A stretch of 5,952 nucleotides of DNA from CAYURR01 sp964446745 (GCA_964446745.1 CAYURR010000179.1:1-5952); one strand, 5' to 3'. Shown: positions 1 through 5,819, numbered from the stretch's first letter. The notes: generated by a model from the sequence alone, not told the origin. Numbers and translations: made by a program.

Positions 1-201
1 GTATAAACTGAGGTTGGCGTTCTCCCATGCTTTTGAAAAATTATCAAAGCGCCAAATTTTTGGCAGGCCTAACGGGTTTCGCAGAAACTCAGCATTTGAT
101 TTGAGCGCCGTGATGATGACGAAGTACAGGGGTATTAGGAAGATCAGTATGACCAAAACGGCCAATACATTTATGAGTATCTTACCGCCCAATGATTTCA
201 T
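1..201 (-). CDS. Carbohydrate ABC transporter permease, MalG/UgpE type (5' part only)
   Basis: Inner-membrane permease subunit of a CUT1 sugar importer, expected to pair with the permease encoded just upstream. Only the first 67 residues are in the window; the gene runs off the left edge. Residues 8-33 form a hydrophobic first membrane segment that runs into the ITALKS motif (about residues 30-35). It continues with a stretch like NPLGLPKIWRFDNFSKAW (about 42-59), which is typical of the MalG-like half of these transporters. The start ATG (201-199) shares its A with the stop codon of the upstream permease (TAATG), so the two genes are probably translationally coupled. A GAGAGGG ribosome binding site (209-215) lies inside the end of the upstream gene. 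The EAA loop that contacts the ATPase is beyond the edge and cannot be checked. The family call is firm despite truncation because both sequence and gene order agree. Confidence 0.9.
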   Translation of the reverse strand, partial: MKSLGGKILINVLAVLVILIFLIPLYFVIITALKSNAEFLRNPLGLPKIWRFDNFSKAWENANLSLY

Positions 202-1151
202 TAGATATCCCTCTCATTCTTTTTCATCACATATTGCGAGAACAGTGTCACAGTAAGTATCATCAGGAACAAGATCATAGACTGCGAGGCCGCGTAACCC
301 TGTCGCATCGAACCCGCATCGGGTGCCCCGCTGCCTATACCAAAGGCCGTGCTGAATATCCTCATAGCCAAGGTCGATGTATTGTTTGCGCCGCCCGTGA
401 GCAACAGTATAGTCTGTACGACACCGAGTGAGCCGATCGTGGATAGCAGTACATTGACAGAGATTGTAGGCCACAGTAGCGGTATTGTAATTCCGAAGAA
501 GGATTTTACCGTGCTTGCTCCGTCGATGGAGGCGGATTCGTAGAGGTCGTTGGATATGCTTTGCAATCCGGCCAAATAGATCATCATAGCGTATCCGAGC
601 GAATACCAAATCTGCACGAAGATCACAAGCGGGAAGGCTTCCTTTGAGGAGCCCAAAAATCCGTTCGACTTCAGACCGATGAGCCTGTAAACGGTATCGG
701 CCGGGCCGTCCAGTGTAAAAAAGAATATCCATGCATAGCAGATGATCGTGATACCTAAAATTGTGGGTAAAAAAACCACCGCGCGGGCAGCGTTGCGCCA
801 GCGCAGCAGTTGAGAATTTAATAGAACGGCTACGAGCAGTGCGAGCACGTTCTGAATAACCGTAACAGAAATGGCAAATACGATCGTACGGTATAACGCG
901 TCTAAGGTATCCCTATAGTTTTGCAGAAAGAAGAATTCGCGGTAATTGGCCAATCCGATAAATTTCCATGGTATACCCTTTATGCCCGAGATATCCGTAA
1001 AAGACAGTAAAACCGTAGTGACGGAGGGGATAACTCCCAATACCACGTAGAGGAGTATGGCAGGTGCCATAAAACCTATAACCACCCATTTGTTCCATAA
1101 AAGGCGGCTCTGGTAAAAGCTCGCGTTACGTCCTTTATTAGTGAAGTTCAT
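201..1151 (-). CDS. Carbohydrate ABC transporter permease, MalF/UgpA type
   Basis: Membrane subunit of a CUT1-class sugar importer, 316 aa. Hydrophobic segments lie near residues 22-45, 87-112, 122-146, 172-197, 230-252 and 285-308, the six-helix pattern of the family. The stretch PWKFIGLANYREFF (about 61-74) is the usual loop after helix 1. The EAA loop is at about 205-224 (ESASIDGAS...FFGITIP), with ESA in place of EAA but the DGA and I-x-P parts intact; this is the site that docks onto the ATPase. I chose the ATG at 1151 rather than an in-frame ATG at 1178. The former has AGGAGG (1157-1162) five bases upstream, while the latter would put the ribosome binding site inside the gene. It lies 36 bp downstream of the binding-protein gene and overlaps the next permease by one base, so all three are probably cotranscribed. 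The substrate cannot be read from the sequence. Confidence 0.95.
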   Translation of the reverse strand: MNFTNKGRNASFYQSRLLWNKWVVIGFMAPAILLYVVLGVIPSVTTVLLSFTDISGIKGIPWKFIGLANYREFFFLQNYRDTLDALYRTIVFAISVTVIQNVLALLVAVLLNSQLLRWRNAARAVVFLPTILGITIICYAWIFFFTLDGPADTVYRLIGLKSNGFLGSSKEAFPLVIFVQIWYSLGYAMMIYLAGLQSISNDLYESASIDGASTVKSFFGITIPLLWPTISVNVLLSTIGSLGVVQTILLLTGGANNTSTLAMRIFSTAFGIGSGAPDAGSMRQGYAASQSMILFLMILTVTLFSQYVMKKNERDI

Positions 1152-1156
1152 GAATA

Positions 1157-1162
1157 CCTCCT
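1157..1162 (-). promoter_or_regulatory. Ribosome binding site that decides the MalF-type permease start
   Basis: A perfect AGGAGG with a 5-base gap to the ATG at 1151. It rules in the internal ATG over the longer in-frame start at 1178. Confidence 0.85.
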
Positions 1163-1163
1163 C

Positions 1164-1176
1164 GCGGTCTGACCGC
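1164..1176 (-). promoter_or_regulatory. Intercistronic palindrome abutting the permease ribosome binding site
   Basis: The sequence GCGGTCAGACCGC (minus strand) is a perfect 13-bp palindrome around one base. As RNA it could form a 5-bp GC-rich stem with a 3-base loop. It sits in the 36-bp gap between the binding-protein stop codon and the permease start, directly against GAGGAGG. Such small stems between binding-protein and permease genes can slow 3' decay or set different protein levels. That role is inferred; the stem is short. Confidence 0.4.
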
Positions 1177-1187
1177 ATTCGATACGG

Positions 1188-2579
1188 TTACTGCGCGGCT
1201 TTCAATGCGTCATCAAAGTCTTTTTGTGCAAGATCTGCAAGCGATTCAACCGACTGCACATCGCCCCCTAAGATTGCAAGCTCTGTAAGCTTAAAGCCTG
1301 AGTATTTGCCTACGCCCTTCGGCATTCTCTGATAGATCTCAAATGTAAGGCCAAAATCCTTTATATAGTCCTTGGCTTCCTTCATGAACTTGGTATCTAC
1401 GTTTACGCCGTCCATGACCGGTATAAAGCCGATGGCGGTAATGAACTTTTGATAGTTTTCTTTCTGAGAATAGAAGTCCATCCATGCGAGGATCGCTTCG
1501 GCGTTGGCTGATTTGCCGTAACCTGCGTAGCATACATCATACTTGCCGGCCATGGGTACATGCTTGCCGTCCAAGGATGGCATTGTAAAAAAGCCATAAT
1601 CGAACTCAGGATCGGCCAATTCGATGTTAGCCGAATCCCAGCTGCCATCCGGAAGCATTGCGGCTTTGCCTGCTATGAAGCGACCTATTACGGATGAATA
1701 CTCTACGGACATGACGCCCTGCTCAAAATACGAAGCGAACTGCTCCATGCGCTTAAACTGCTCCAAGGTCTTTTGATCATTGAACTTGCGCTCGCCAGTC
1801 CAAAGGGCCTTTGCAAAGGCTTGTGAATCCTCGAATGAGCCGAGCATGGCGTTGAACAACATCGCTACTGGCCAGATATCCTTACCACCCTCGGTCATCG
1901 GTGTGATGCCCTTGTCCTGGAGAGTCTGGCAAATACTCATGAACTCGTCCCAGGTCTTAGGAACATTTAAGCCGTTGTCGGCGAATATCTGTTTATTGTA
2001 GAAGATACCGTTTACCGCGACGGTTCCGGTCGGTACACACCATTGCTTGCCGTTATAGCTCATACAGTCGTTGATGGCGTTCTGCGGCCAGTTGGACAAA
2101 AACGGCTGTCCGGACAGGTCCAATATGTCTCCGTTTTCTATGTATAAAACATTTGCGTTGGTGTCGAGGCCCTTGGTCCAATCCGGGGTTTCGATATTGA
2201 ATGTGGAAAACTCGAAGATGTCTACATCACCTGCGGCCAATGCGGTCTTCATTGCCTGACCGTACTCGGCTGTACCGATGATCTGAGACTCTATCGTTAC
2301 GTTCGGGTACTTAGCCGTAAATGCATCGTTGAGTTCTTTGACGGCTTTGTTTGTGGCTTCGTTAGCGTGCTCGAGCATCTTCAGCGTGATCTTCTTTCCG
2401 CCGGCAAGCTGGTTGGATGTATCTTCCTTTACATCAGCTTTTGTGTCGGCGGCCTGTGTGCCTCCGGATGTACCTGATGCTGTGCTGCTTGCCGGGGTGC
2501 CTCCGCTTGCGCAGCTCGTTAGCATCATGGCCGACAAGACGAGGCTTGTTAGACCCACAAGACATTTCTTAAGCTTCAT
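1188..2579 (-). CDS. Sugar ABC transporter substrate-binding lipoprotein (SBP family 1)
   Basis: Extracytoplasmic sugar receptor of a CUT1-type importer, 463 aa, the usual size. It begins with a lipoprotein signal peptide: charged MKLKK, a hydrophobic core (about 7-20), and the lipobox L20-T21-S22-C23, so Cys23 should be lipidated and anchor the protein in the membrane. A Ser/Gly/Ala/Thr-rich tether follows (24-57), then the mature fold from about residue 63 (KITLKML). Family hallmarks include AFTAKYPNV (86-94), GIFYNKQIFADNGL..PKTWDEF (191-213) and AGKAAMLPDGSW (303-314). Several tryptophans (134, 164, 180, 237, 260, 314, 366) are candidates for stacking on sugar rings, which is inferred. 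I chose the ATG at 2579 rather than an in-frame ATG at 2624, because AAAGGAGG (2586-2593) lies six bases upstream and the signal peptide begins there. Its own strong promoter precedes it. It is first in an operon with two permease genes. The ligand is unknown. Confidence 0.95.
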   Translation of the reverse strand: MKLKKCLVGLTSLVLSAMMLTSCASGGTPASSTASGTSGGTQAADTKADVKEDTSNQLAGGKKITLKMLEHANEATNKAVKELNDAFTAKYPNVTIESQIIGTAEYGQAMKTALAAGDVDIFEFSTFNIETPDWTKGLDTNANVLYIENGDILDLSGQPFLSNWPQNAINDCMSYNGKQWCVPTGTVAVNGIFYNKQIFADNGLNVPKTWDEFMSICQTLQDKGITPMTEGGKDIWPVAMLFNAMLGSFEDSQAFAKALWTGERKFNDQKTLEQFKRMEQFASYFEQGVMSVEYSSVIGRFIAGKAAMLPDGSWDSANIELADPEFDYGFFTMPSLDGKHVPMAGKYDVCYAGYGKSANAEAILAWMDFYSQKENYQKFITAIGFIPVMDGVNVDTKFMKEAKDYIKDFGLTFEIYQRMPKGVGKYSGFKLTELAILGGDVQSVESLADLAQKDFDDALKAAQ

Positions 2580-2585
2580 AATCTT

Positions 2586-2593
2586 CCTCCTTT
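2586..2593 (-). promoter_or_regulatory. Ribosome binding site that decides the binding-protein start
   Basis: AAAGGAGG followed by six bases (AAGATT) and ATG at 2579. The alternative upstream ATG at 2624 overlaps the predicted -10 region and has no such site. Confidence 0.85.
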
Positions 2594-2619
2594 TGATTGA
2601 TAACGTATTCTGTGATTGA

Positions 2620-2647
2620 ATCATACCACTAACTGTGTAAATGTCAA
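2620..2647 (-). promoter_or_regulatory. Sigma-A-type promoter of the transporter operon
   Basis: On the minus strand TTGACA (2647-2642) is followed by a 16-bp spacer and TATGAT (2625-2620), a perfect -35 and a 5/6 -10. This predicts a transcript start near 2613 and a leader of about 34 nt before the ATG at 2579. The -35 lies inside one copy of a 14-bp direct repeat. An 11-bp palindrome, TGATTGAATCA (2613-2623), covers part of the -10 and the expected start site, an apt position for a repressor. Confidence 0.75.
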
Positions 2648-2651
2648 GTAT
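2638..2651. repeat. 14-bp direct repeat, promoter-proximal copy
   Basis: TAAATGTCAAGTAT, identical to the copy at 2671-2684 (offset 33 bp, about three helical turns). This copy contains the -35 box of the transporter promoter (TTGACA on the minus strand). Confidence 0.85.
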
Positions 2652-2670
2652 ATTAATTTACTTTACCTCA

Positions 2671-2684
2671 TAAATGTCAAGTAT
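2671..2684. repeat. 14-bp direct repeat, promoter-distal copy
   Basis: Second TAAATGTCAAGTAT. It has no -10 at a usable distance, so it is not simply a second promoter. Its TGTCAA (2675-2680) also forms an inverted pair with TTGACA at 2689-2694 across 8 bp. The arrangement looks like a regulator-binding array upstream of the transporter promoter; the binding protein is not known. Confidence 0.8.
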
Positions 2685-2703
2685 GAATTTGACAAGCATA
2701 AGC

Positions 2704-2752
2704 AAAAGAAAAAGCTATGGTCGGCGGAATATCCCGCTTATCCATAGCTTTT
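2704..2752 (-). terminator. Intrinsic terminator of the LacI-family gene
   Basis: A perfect 11-bp inverted repeat (AAAAGCTATGG at 2710-2720, CCATAGCTTTT at 2742-2752) can also pair internally through GCGG (2724-2727) and CCGC (2734-2737). On the minus strand the 3' arm runs into TTTTTCTTTT. The 5' arm overlaps the last four codons (Lys-Ser-Tyr-Gly) of the lacI-type gene, and the stop codon lies inside the hairpin. It insulates the transporter promoter from upstream transcription. Confidence 0.85.
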
Positions 2753-3769
2753 ATTGTCTGTAATATCTTTTAGTGAACTCCTCACTATGACAGATGTACC
2801 AATGCAGGTTTTTATGTCTAATGATTTATTGTTTATTATACCGATGAGCCGATCAATAGCCAGTCGCCCCATGAGCTTTCGTTCGACGCGTACGGTTGTG
2901 AGAGGTGTGTCAAGTATCGCTGAGACCTCCAGATCATCAAAGCCCAATACGGATATATCCTCGGGTACGCGCAGGTTTAGGCGTTTTAGGGCCTCGATCA
3001 TCGCGATAGCTATCCGGTCGCCTCCGCAAATCCATGCCGTGGGATAGCGCGGCATCGCAGACAGGATCCGGTATAGATCGTCCGGGTTAGACATCAGCTC
3101 GCTAAGCGGCGAATCTGTCAGGATATTATACTCGGCGTGATTTTCAAGTCCCGCATCGAGTAAGGCTCTTACGAACCCGCAATATCGGTCATATATACTC
3201 GCCGTAGCGGTAATAGAGCCCACGAAGCCTAAATCCTTGTGCCCTTTTTCTATAGCGAGTTTTGTTATCTGAAAGCAACCCTCTACATTAGCGGTGACAA
3301 TGGAATATATATTCATATTAAAGTAGTAGTGATCGACGGATACGATGTTTTTTATCTGTGTATGCAGAAAGCTCATGTAGTTCTCTGAAAGGATGCCGAT
3401 GGTGATTGCCCCAGCAAATTTTATTTCATAATATAGAGAGGGTAGTTCTTTTGCCTGCTCCATTTGTGTTGAGACGGTCAACATGATTGCAAGATAACCC
3501 TTTTGCTTTGCGCGGTTTTCGATCGCCCAGTAGATATCATTATAAAAAAAACTATCATTGCGGATATATTCGGGTATGATGACCATGATCTTGTTACTGG
3601 TCATATTATCAGGTTCGTAGTTCGAATACCCCAGTTGTTTCGCTGTTTTAATTACAAGATCCCGTGTTTGATCGCTAACGCCGGGCTTGCCGTTCAATGC
3701 GAGCGATACCGCGTTCTTTGAAATATTGAGCCTATCCGCGATCTCTTGCATGGATGTCCTCTTAGGCAT
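2738..3769 (-). CDS. LacI-family transcriptional regulator
   Basis: Sugar-responsive DNA-binding repressor type, 343 aa, the usual family length. The N-terminal helix-turn-helix (about 4-48) contains MQEIADRLNISKNAVSLALNGKPGVS, split here as helix 2 (about 7-14) and recognition helix (about 17-26); K18, N19 and L23 occupy the usual specificity positions. The periplasmic-binding-protein-like core starts near I61 and ends with the family signature around 270-303 (PEDISVLGFDDLE, then TPLTTVRVE and MGRLAIDRL). The hinge between the two domains is odd: after L46-G47-Y48 only about a dozen residues precede the core, and the usual A-R-x-L hinge helix is not visible. The start is supported by AGGAGG (3777-3782) seven bases before the ATG. 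It sits between a sensor kinase gene and the transporter operon, all on one strand, so the transporter is the likely target, and perhaps its own gene too. The effector sugar is unknown. Confidence 0.95.
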   Translation of the reverse strand: MPKRTSMQEIADRLNISKNAVSLALNGKPGVSDQTRDLVIKTAKQLGYSNYEPDNMTSNKIMVIIPEYIRNDSFFYNDIYWAIENRAKQKGYLAIMLTVSTQMEQAKELPSLYYEIKFAGAITIGILSENYMSFLHTQIKNIVSVDHYYFNMNIYSIVTANVEGCFQITKLAIEKGHKDLGFVGSITATASIYDRYCGFVRALLDAGLENHAEYNILTDSPLSELMSNPDDLYRILSAMPRYPTAWICGGDRIAIAMIEALKRLNLRVPEDISVLGFDDLEVSAILDTPLTTVRVERKLMGRLAIDRLIGIINNKSLDIKTCIGTSVIVRSSLKDITDNKSYG

Positions 3770-3809
3770 CGAAATTCCTCCTGATAAACATTACTTTACA
3801 GTTGAATGT

Positions 3810-3838
3810 ATCGTACCAGATATCTTTACAAATTACAA
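3810..3838 (-). promoter_or_regulatory. Candidate promoter of the LacI-family gene
   Basis: On the minus strand TTGTAA (3838-3833), a 17-bp spacer and TACGAT (3815-3810), preceded by TG one base upstream (extended -10). It predicts a start near 3803 and a leader of about 34 nt. A perfect TTGACA (3859-3854) lies further upstream but has no good -10 at 16-18 bp. No terminator is seen after the kinase gene, so read-through from the kinase is also possible. Confidence 0.5.
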
Positions 3839-3850
3839 TTAAATAAATAG

Positions 3851-3860
3851 AAATGTCAAG
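3851..3860. repeat. Third copy of the AAATGTCAAG core
   Basis: AAATGTCAAG matches the core of the 14-bp direct repeats at 2639-2648 and 2672-2681. It lies in the 94-bp gap between the kinase and LacI-type genes. It includes a TTGACA on the minus strand, so it may be a -35 element or a shared regulator site. Confidence 0.45.
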
Positions 3861-3863
3861 AAA

Positions 3864-5645
3864 CTATTTTGGTATCGTCACGGTAACGGTTGTACCGATA
3901 CCGGCTCTGCTCTCGATTAACAGGCTGCCGCCGCATTGGGCTGCAAGCCTGTTTTTTACGTTTTTGATACCTATATGCTCCCGATCGTCGTTATTAATGC
4001 TGTTTGCATTAAAGCCCGCGCCATTGTCGTTTACCGATATGACATATGCCGACTGCGCCTCGTACGTGCTGATCGTTACGGTACCTCCGCCCTTGCGTTT
4101 CATGATGCCGTGATGAATGGCATTTTCCACGAGGGGTTCTATCGTCAGTGTCGGCAGTAGAAAGTCCTGTGTACGGATATCATATTCGACGCGCACATCG
4201 TCGCCATACCGCATAGTCTCGAGAAAGACATATTGCCTAATATGCTCGAGTTCTTTCTCAAATGGGATCATTACAGTCTGCGAAATGGATTCTATATTAT
4301 TTCTTAGATATTTTGCAAAGACCCTTGCTGAATGCTTGGCAGCCTGTGGATCGGTGTCACAGAGTGCGATGATCGCCTCGAGACTGTTGAACAGAAAATG
4401 AGGCCCTATCTGTGAAAGCAAAATTGTGATCCTGTTCTGGAGCAGTTCGTTCTTAAAACGCGCGGCATCTGCCTCCGCTAACATGCCCTTATGCATTGAG
4501 TGTATCATCTGCGCGATCAAAACGACGATGAAGCTGATGAAACCAATGGCTAAGTATGTGGATGGTGCTTGGAAGTTAAAAAAGAAGTTTAGCATTTCAA
4601 TGATACCGCATAAAGCCATGAAACCCATAGCGGTTGTGAAAAAGATGCTGGTTTTATTTTTGAGCACGAAGCGCTCGTAGAGCAGGCATAGCAGGATTGC
4701 AACACTAAATATGCCGGCATAACTCGAAAAGAAATACTCGGTATCATAGATGTCGATGGATTTGGTGAGTAGGGTTAGAGGTAGGAGGCAAATGCAGATA
4801 ACAGATACATAAAAGAAGCAATGCATCACCCTGCAAGTGGCTTTACCGAAATAAGAAGCAATATAGCGTGAAGCCGTTGCGGGTATCAATGCAACGCTAA
4901 CGATGGCCATAATATTATTCATTATCGGTGAATGCGTATAAAACGATGCGATCTCAAGATATAGCCATAGGTATAACCCAAACGATATTAGACTCAGAGC
5001 CAGGTAGGCATATCGCGCCATATCATTAGCTTTTTTTATCATCATTACAATTACGACGATAGATATCCCAAGCCCAAGCGAAAGAATTACAATGCCTATG
5101 AGCATATTCAGAGCGTATTTCTCAGTTAACATAGTAAATAATGCGGCTTCATAACCTATGTAGATGTTTTCTATAAATGCTTTAACATCACGCTTTGCAG
5201 CAAAAGGATAGATATGTCTTAACCTAATCTCAAGGTTATCCGTAGTCGTAATACCCTGTGAGATAAATGTTTTCCATAGAAAACCCTCGGATTTGGATAT
5301 GTACGCTAACTCTTCGTTATATCCCGAGCAAAATAAGCTACTGCCGTTTAGATAAACCTCAGCACCGATATTGGCTATGCAGAATATCATCTCCGTATTT
5401 TTCGGAATGTCTCTGTCAAAGCGACCATAGATATAAATGGTTTCGGTTGCAAAATCTGTAAATAGGGTGTCGGGGGTCAATTCTTTTAGCTCGCCGCTTT
5501 CACCAATTCTGTATTGTCCCAGAATGCGTACTCGCTCGAGATCACTACTCGGGCACAGATAACGGTTTTCAAGCTTGTATACAAAGCAAACTAAAAATAT
5601 TCCTACTGCTACAGCCGCATAGGTTAGTAAAGTGGTTCGACGCAT
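3864..5645 (-). CDS. 7TM sensor histidine kinase of the LytS/YesM class
   Basis: Membrane sensor kinase, 593 aa. Domain order: N-terminal membrane segment (about 5-22); extracytoplasmic domain (about 24-176) with a beta-sandwich-like stretch around FDRDIP (76-81) and EVYLNG (96-101), resembling galactose-binding-like 7TMR-DISM extracellular domains; seven hydrophobic segments (about 179-203, 210-231, 243-260, 273-294, 308-325, 334-354, 362-381); a His_kinase domain with GPHFLFNSL, phospho-accepting H416 expected; then the ATPase domain with N-box EPLVENAIHHG (503-513), DNGAGF (540-545) and HIGIKNVKNRL (557-567). All catalytic motifs look intact. The start has AAGGGGAG (5654-5661) eight bases upstream. 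The gene is 94 bp upstream of the LacI-type gene and no terminator lies between them. Kinases of this class usually work with an AraC-type (YesN-like) or LytTR response regulator, but none is in the window. The ligand is unknown; a glycan or cell-envelope signal is an inference from the fold and neighbours. Confidence 0.93.
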   Translation of the reverse strand: MRRTTLLTYAAVAVGIFLVCFVYKLENRYLCPSSDLERVRILGQYRIGESGELKELTPDTLFTDFATETIYIYGRFDRDIPKNTEMIFCIANIGAEVYLNGSSLFCSGYNEELAYISKSEGFLWKTFISQGITTTDNLEIRLRHIYPFAAKRDVKAFIENIYIGYEAALFTMLTEKYALNMLIGIVILSLGLGISIVVIVMMIKKANDMARYAYLALSLISFGLYLWLYLEIASFYTHSPIMNNIMAIVSVALIPATASRYIASYFGKATCRVMHCFFYVSVICICLLPLTLLTKSIDIYDTEYFFSSYAGIFSVAILLCLLYERFVLKNKTSIFFTTAMGFMALCGIIEMLNFFFNFQAPSTYLAIGFISFIVVLIAQMIHSMHKGMLAEADAARFKNELLQNRITILLSQIGPHFLFNSLEAIIALCDTDPQAAKHSARVFAKYLRNNIESISQTVMIPFEKELEHIRQYVFLETMRYGDDVRVEYDIRTQDFLLPTLTIEPLVENAIHHGIMKRKGGGTVTISTYEAQSAYVISVNDNGAGFNANSINNDDREHIGIKNVKNRLAAQCGGSLLIESRAGIGTTVTVTIPK

Positions 5646-5685
5646 GGTTTGTTCTCCCCTTCGGCTATTCTATTGAGTATCATTC

Positions 5686-5714
5686 ATTATACTATAACTT
5701 ATATGTGTTATTGA
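5686..5714 (-). promoter_or_regulatory. Candidate promoter of the sensor kinase gene
   Basis: A perfect TATAAT (5691-5686 on the minus strand) with a weak -35, TCAATA (5714-5709), across 17 bp. It predicts a start near 5679 and a leader of about 34 nt. The weak -35 lies within the palindrome at 5708-5723, which would suit either repression or activator dependence. Confidence 0.55.
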
Positions 5715-5723
5715 CGGCAATAA
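5708..5723. promoter_or_regulatory. Candidate LacI-type operator (CG-centred palindrome)
   Basis: TTATTG-ACGG-CAATAA is a 16-bp element with perfect 6-bp arms centred on a C|G step, the geometry typical of LacI/GalR-family operators. It overlaps the -35 of the kinase promoter. I found no second copy at the transporter promoter, so the link to the local LacI-type protein is inferred. Confidence 0.4.
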
Positions 5724-5813
5724 AATCATTTGTGTTATATCTGTGTCGAAAATACATATAATTTTTTTTTGTACCAAAACAGCATTTGACAAATTGCCTG
5801 TCCAAATTTTCCT

Positions 5814-5819
5814 TATAAT
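5814..5819 (+). promoter_or_regulatory. Candidate -10 box for the divergent plus-strand ORF
   Basis: A perfect TATAAT 32 bp before the ATG at 5852. A perfect TTGACA lies at 5786-5791, but the spacer is 22 bp, too long for ordinary sigma-A recognition. At 16-17 bp only weak matches are present (AATTGC, AAATTG). Confidence 0.45.

Noticed and set aside
214..732. A 172-codon open frame on the minus strand inside the MalF-type permease gene
   Set aside because: It lies in another frame of a clear permease gene, has no family resemblance and no ribosome binding site; its arginine-rich composition is typical of an out-of-frame shadow.
2329..2619. A 96-codon plus-strand frame opposite the binding-protein signal peptide
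   Set aside because: Its hydrophobic look comes from the antisense of the lipoprotein signal and low-complexity tether; no ribosome binding site or partner.
2579..2624. Longer N-terminus (15 extra residues) for the binding protein
   Set aside because: It would bury the strong AAAGGAGG inside the gene, place the start on the -10, and put charged residues before the lipoprotein signal.
3854..3859. TTGACA as the -35 of the LacI-type gene
   Set aside because: The sequence at 16-18 bp downstream (such as TAATTT) is a poor -10; the TTGTAA/TGGTACGAT pair fits better.
3871..3902. Inverted repeat GGTATCG / CGATACC at the end of the kinase gene, a possible terminator
   Set aside because: The arms are only 7 bp with an 18-base loop, a match expected several times by chance in 6 kb; on the minus strand it is followed by AAAATAG and not a T tract.
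5762..5770. Run of nine T as a possible terminator tail
   Set aside because: No hairpin precedes it on the plus strand, and no gene upstream on that strand needs terminating.
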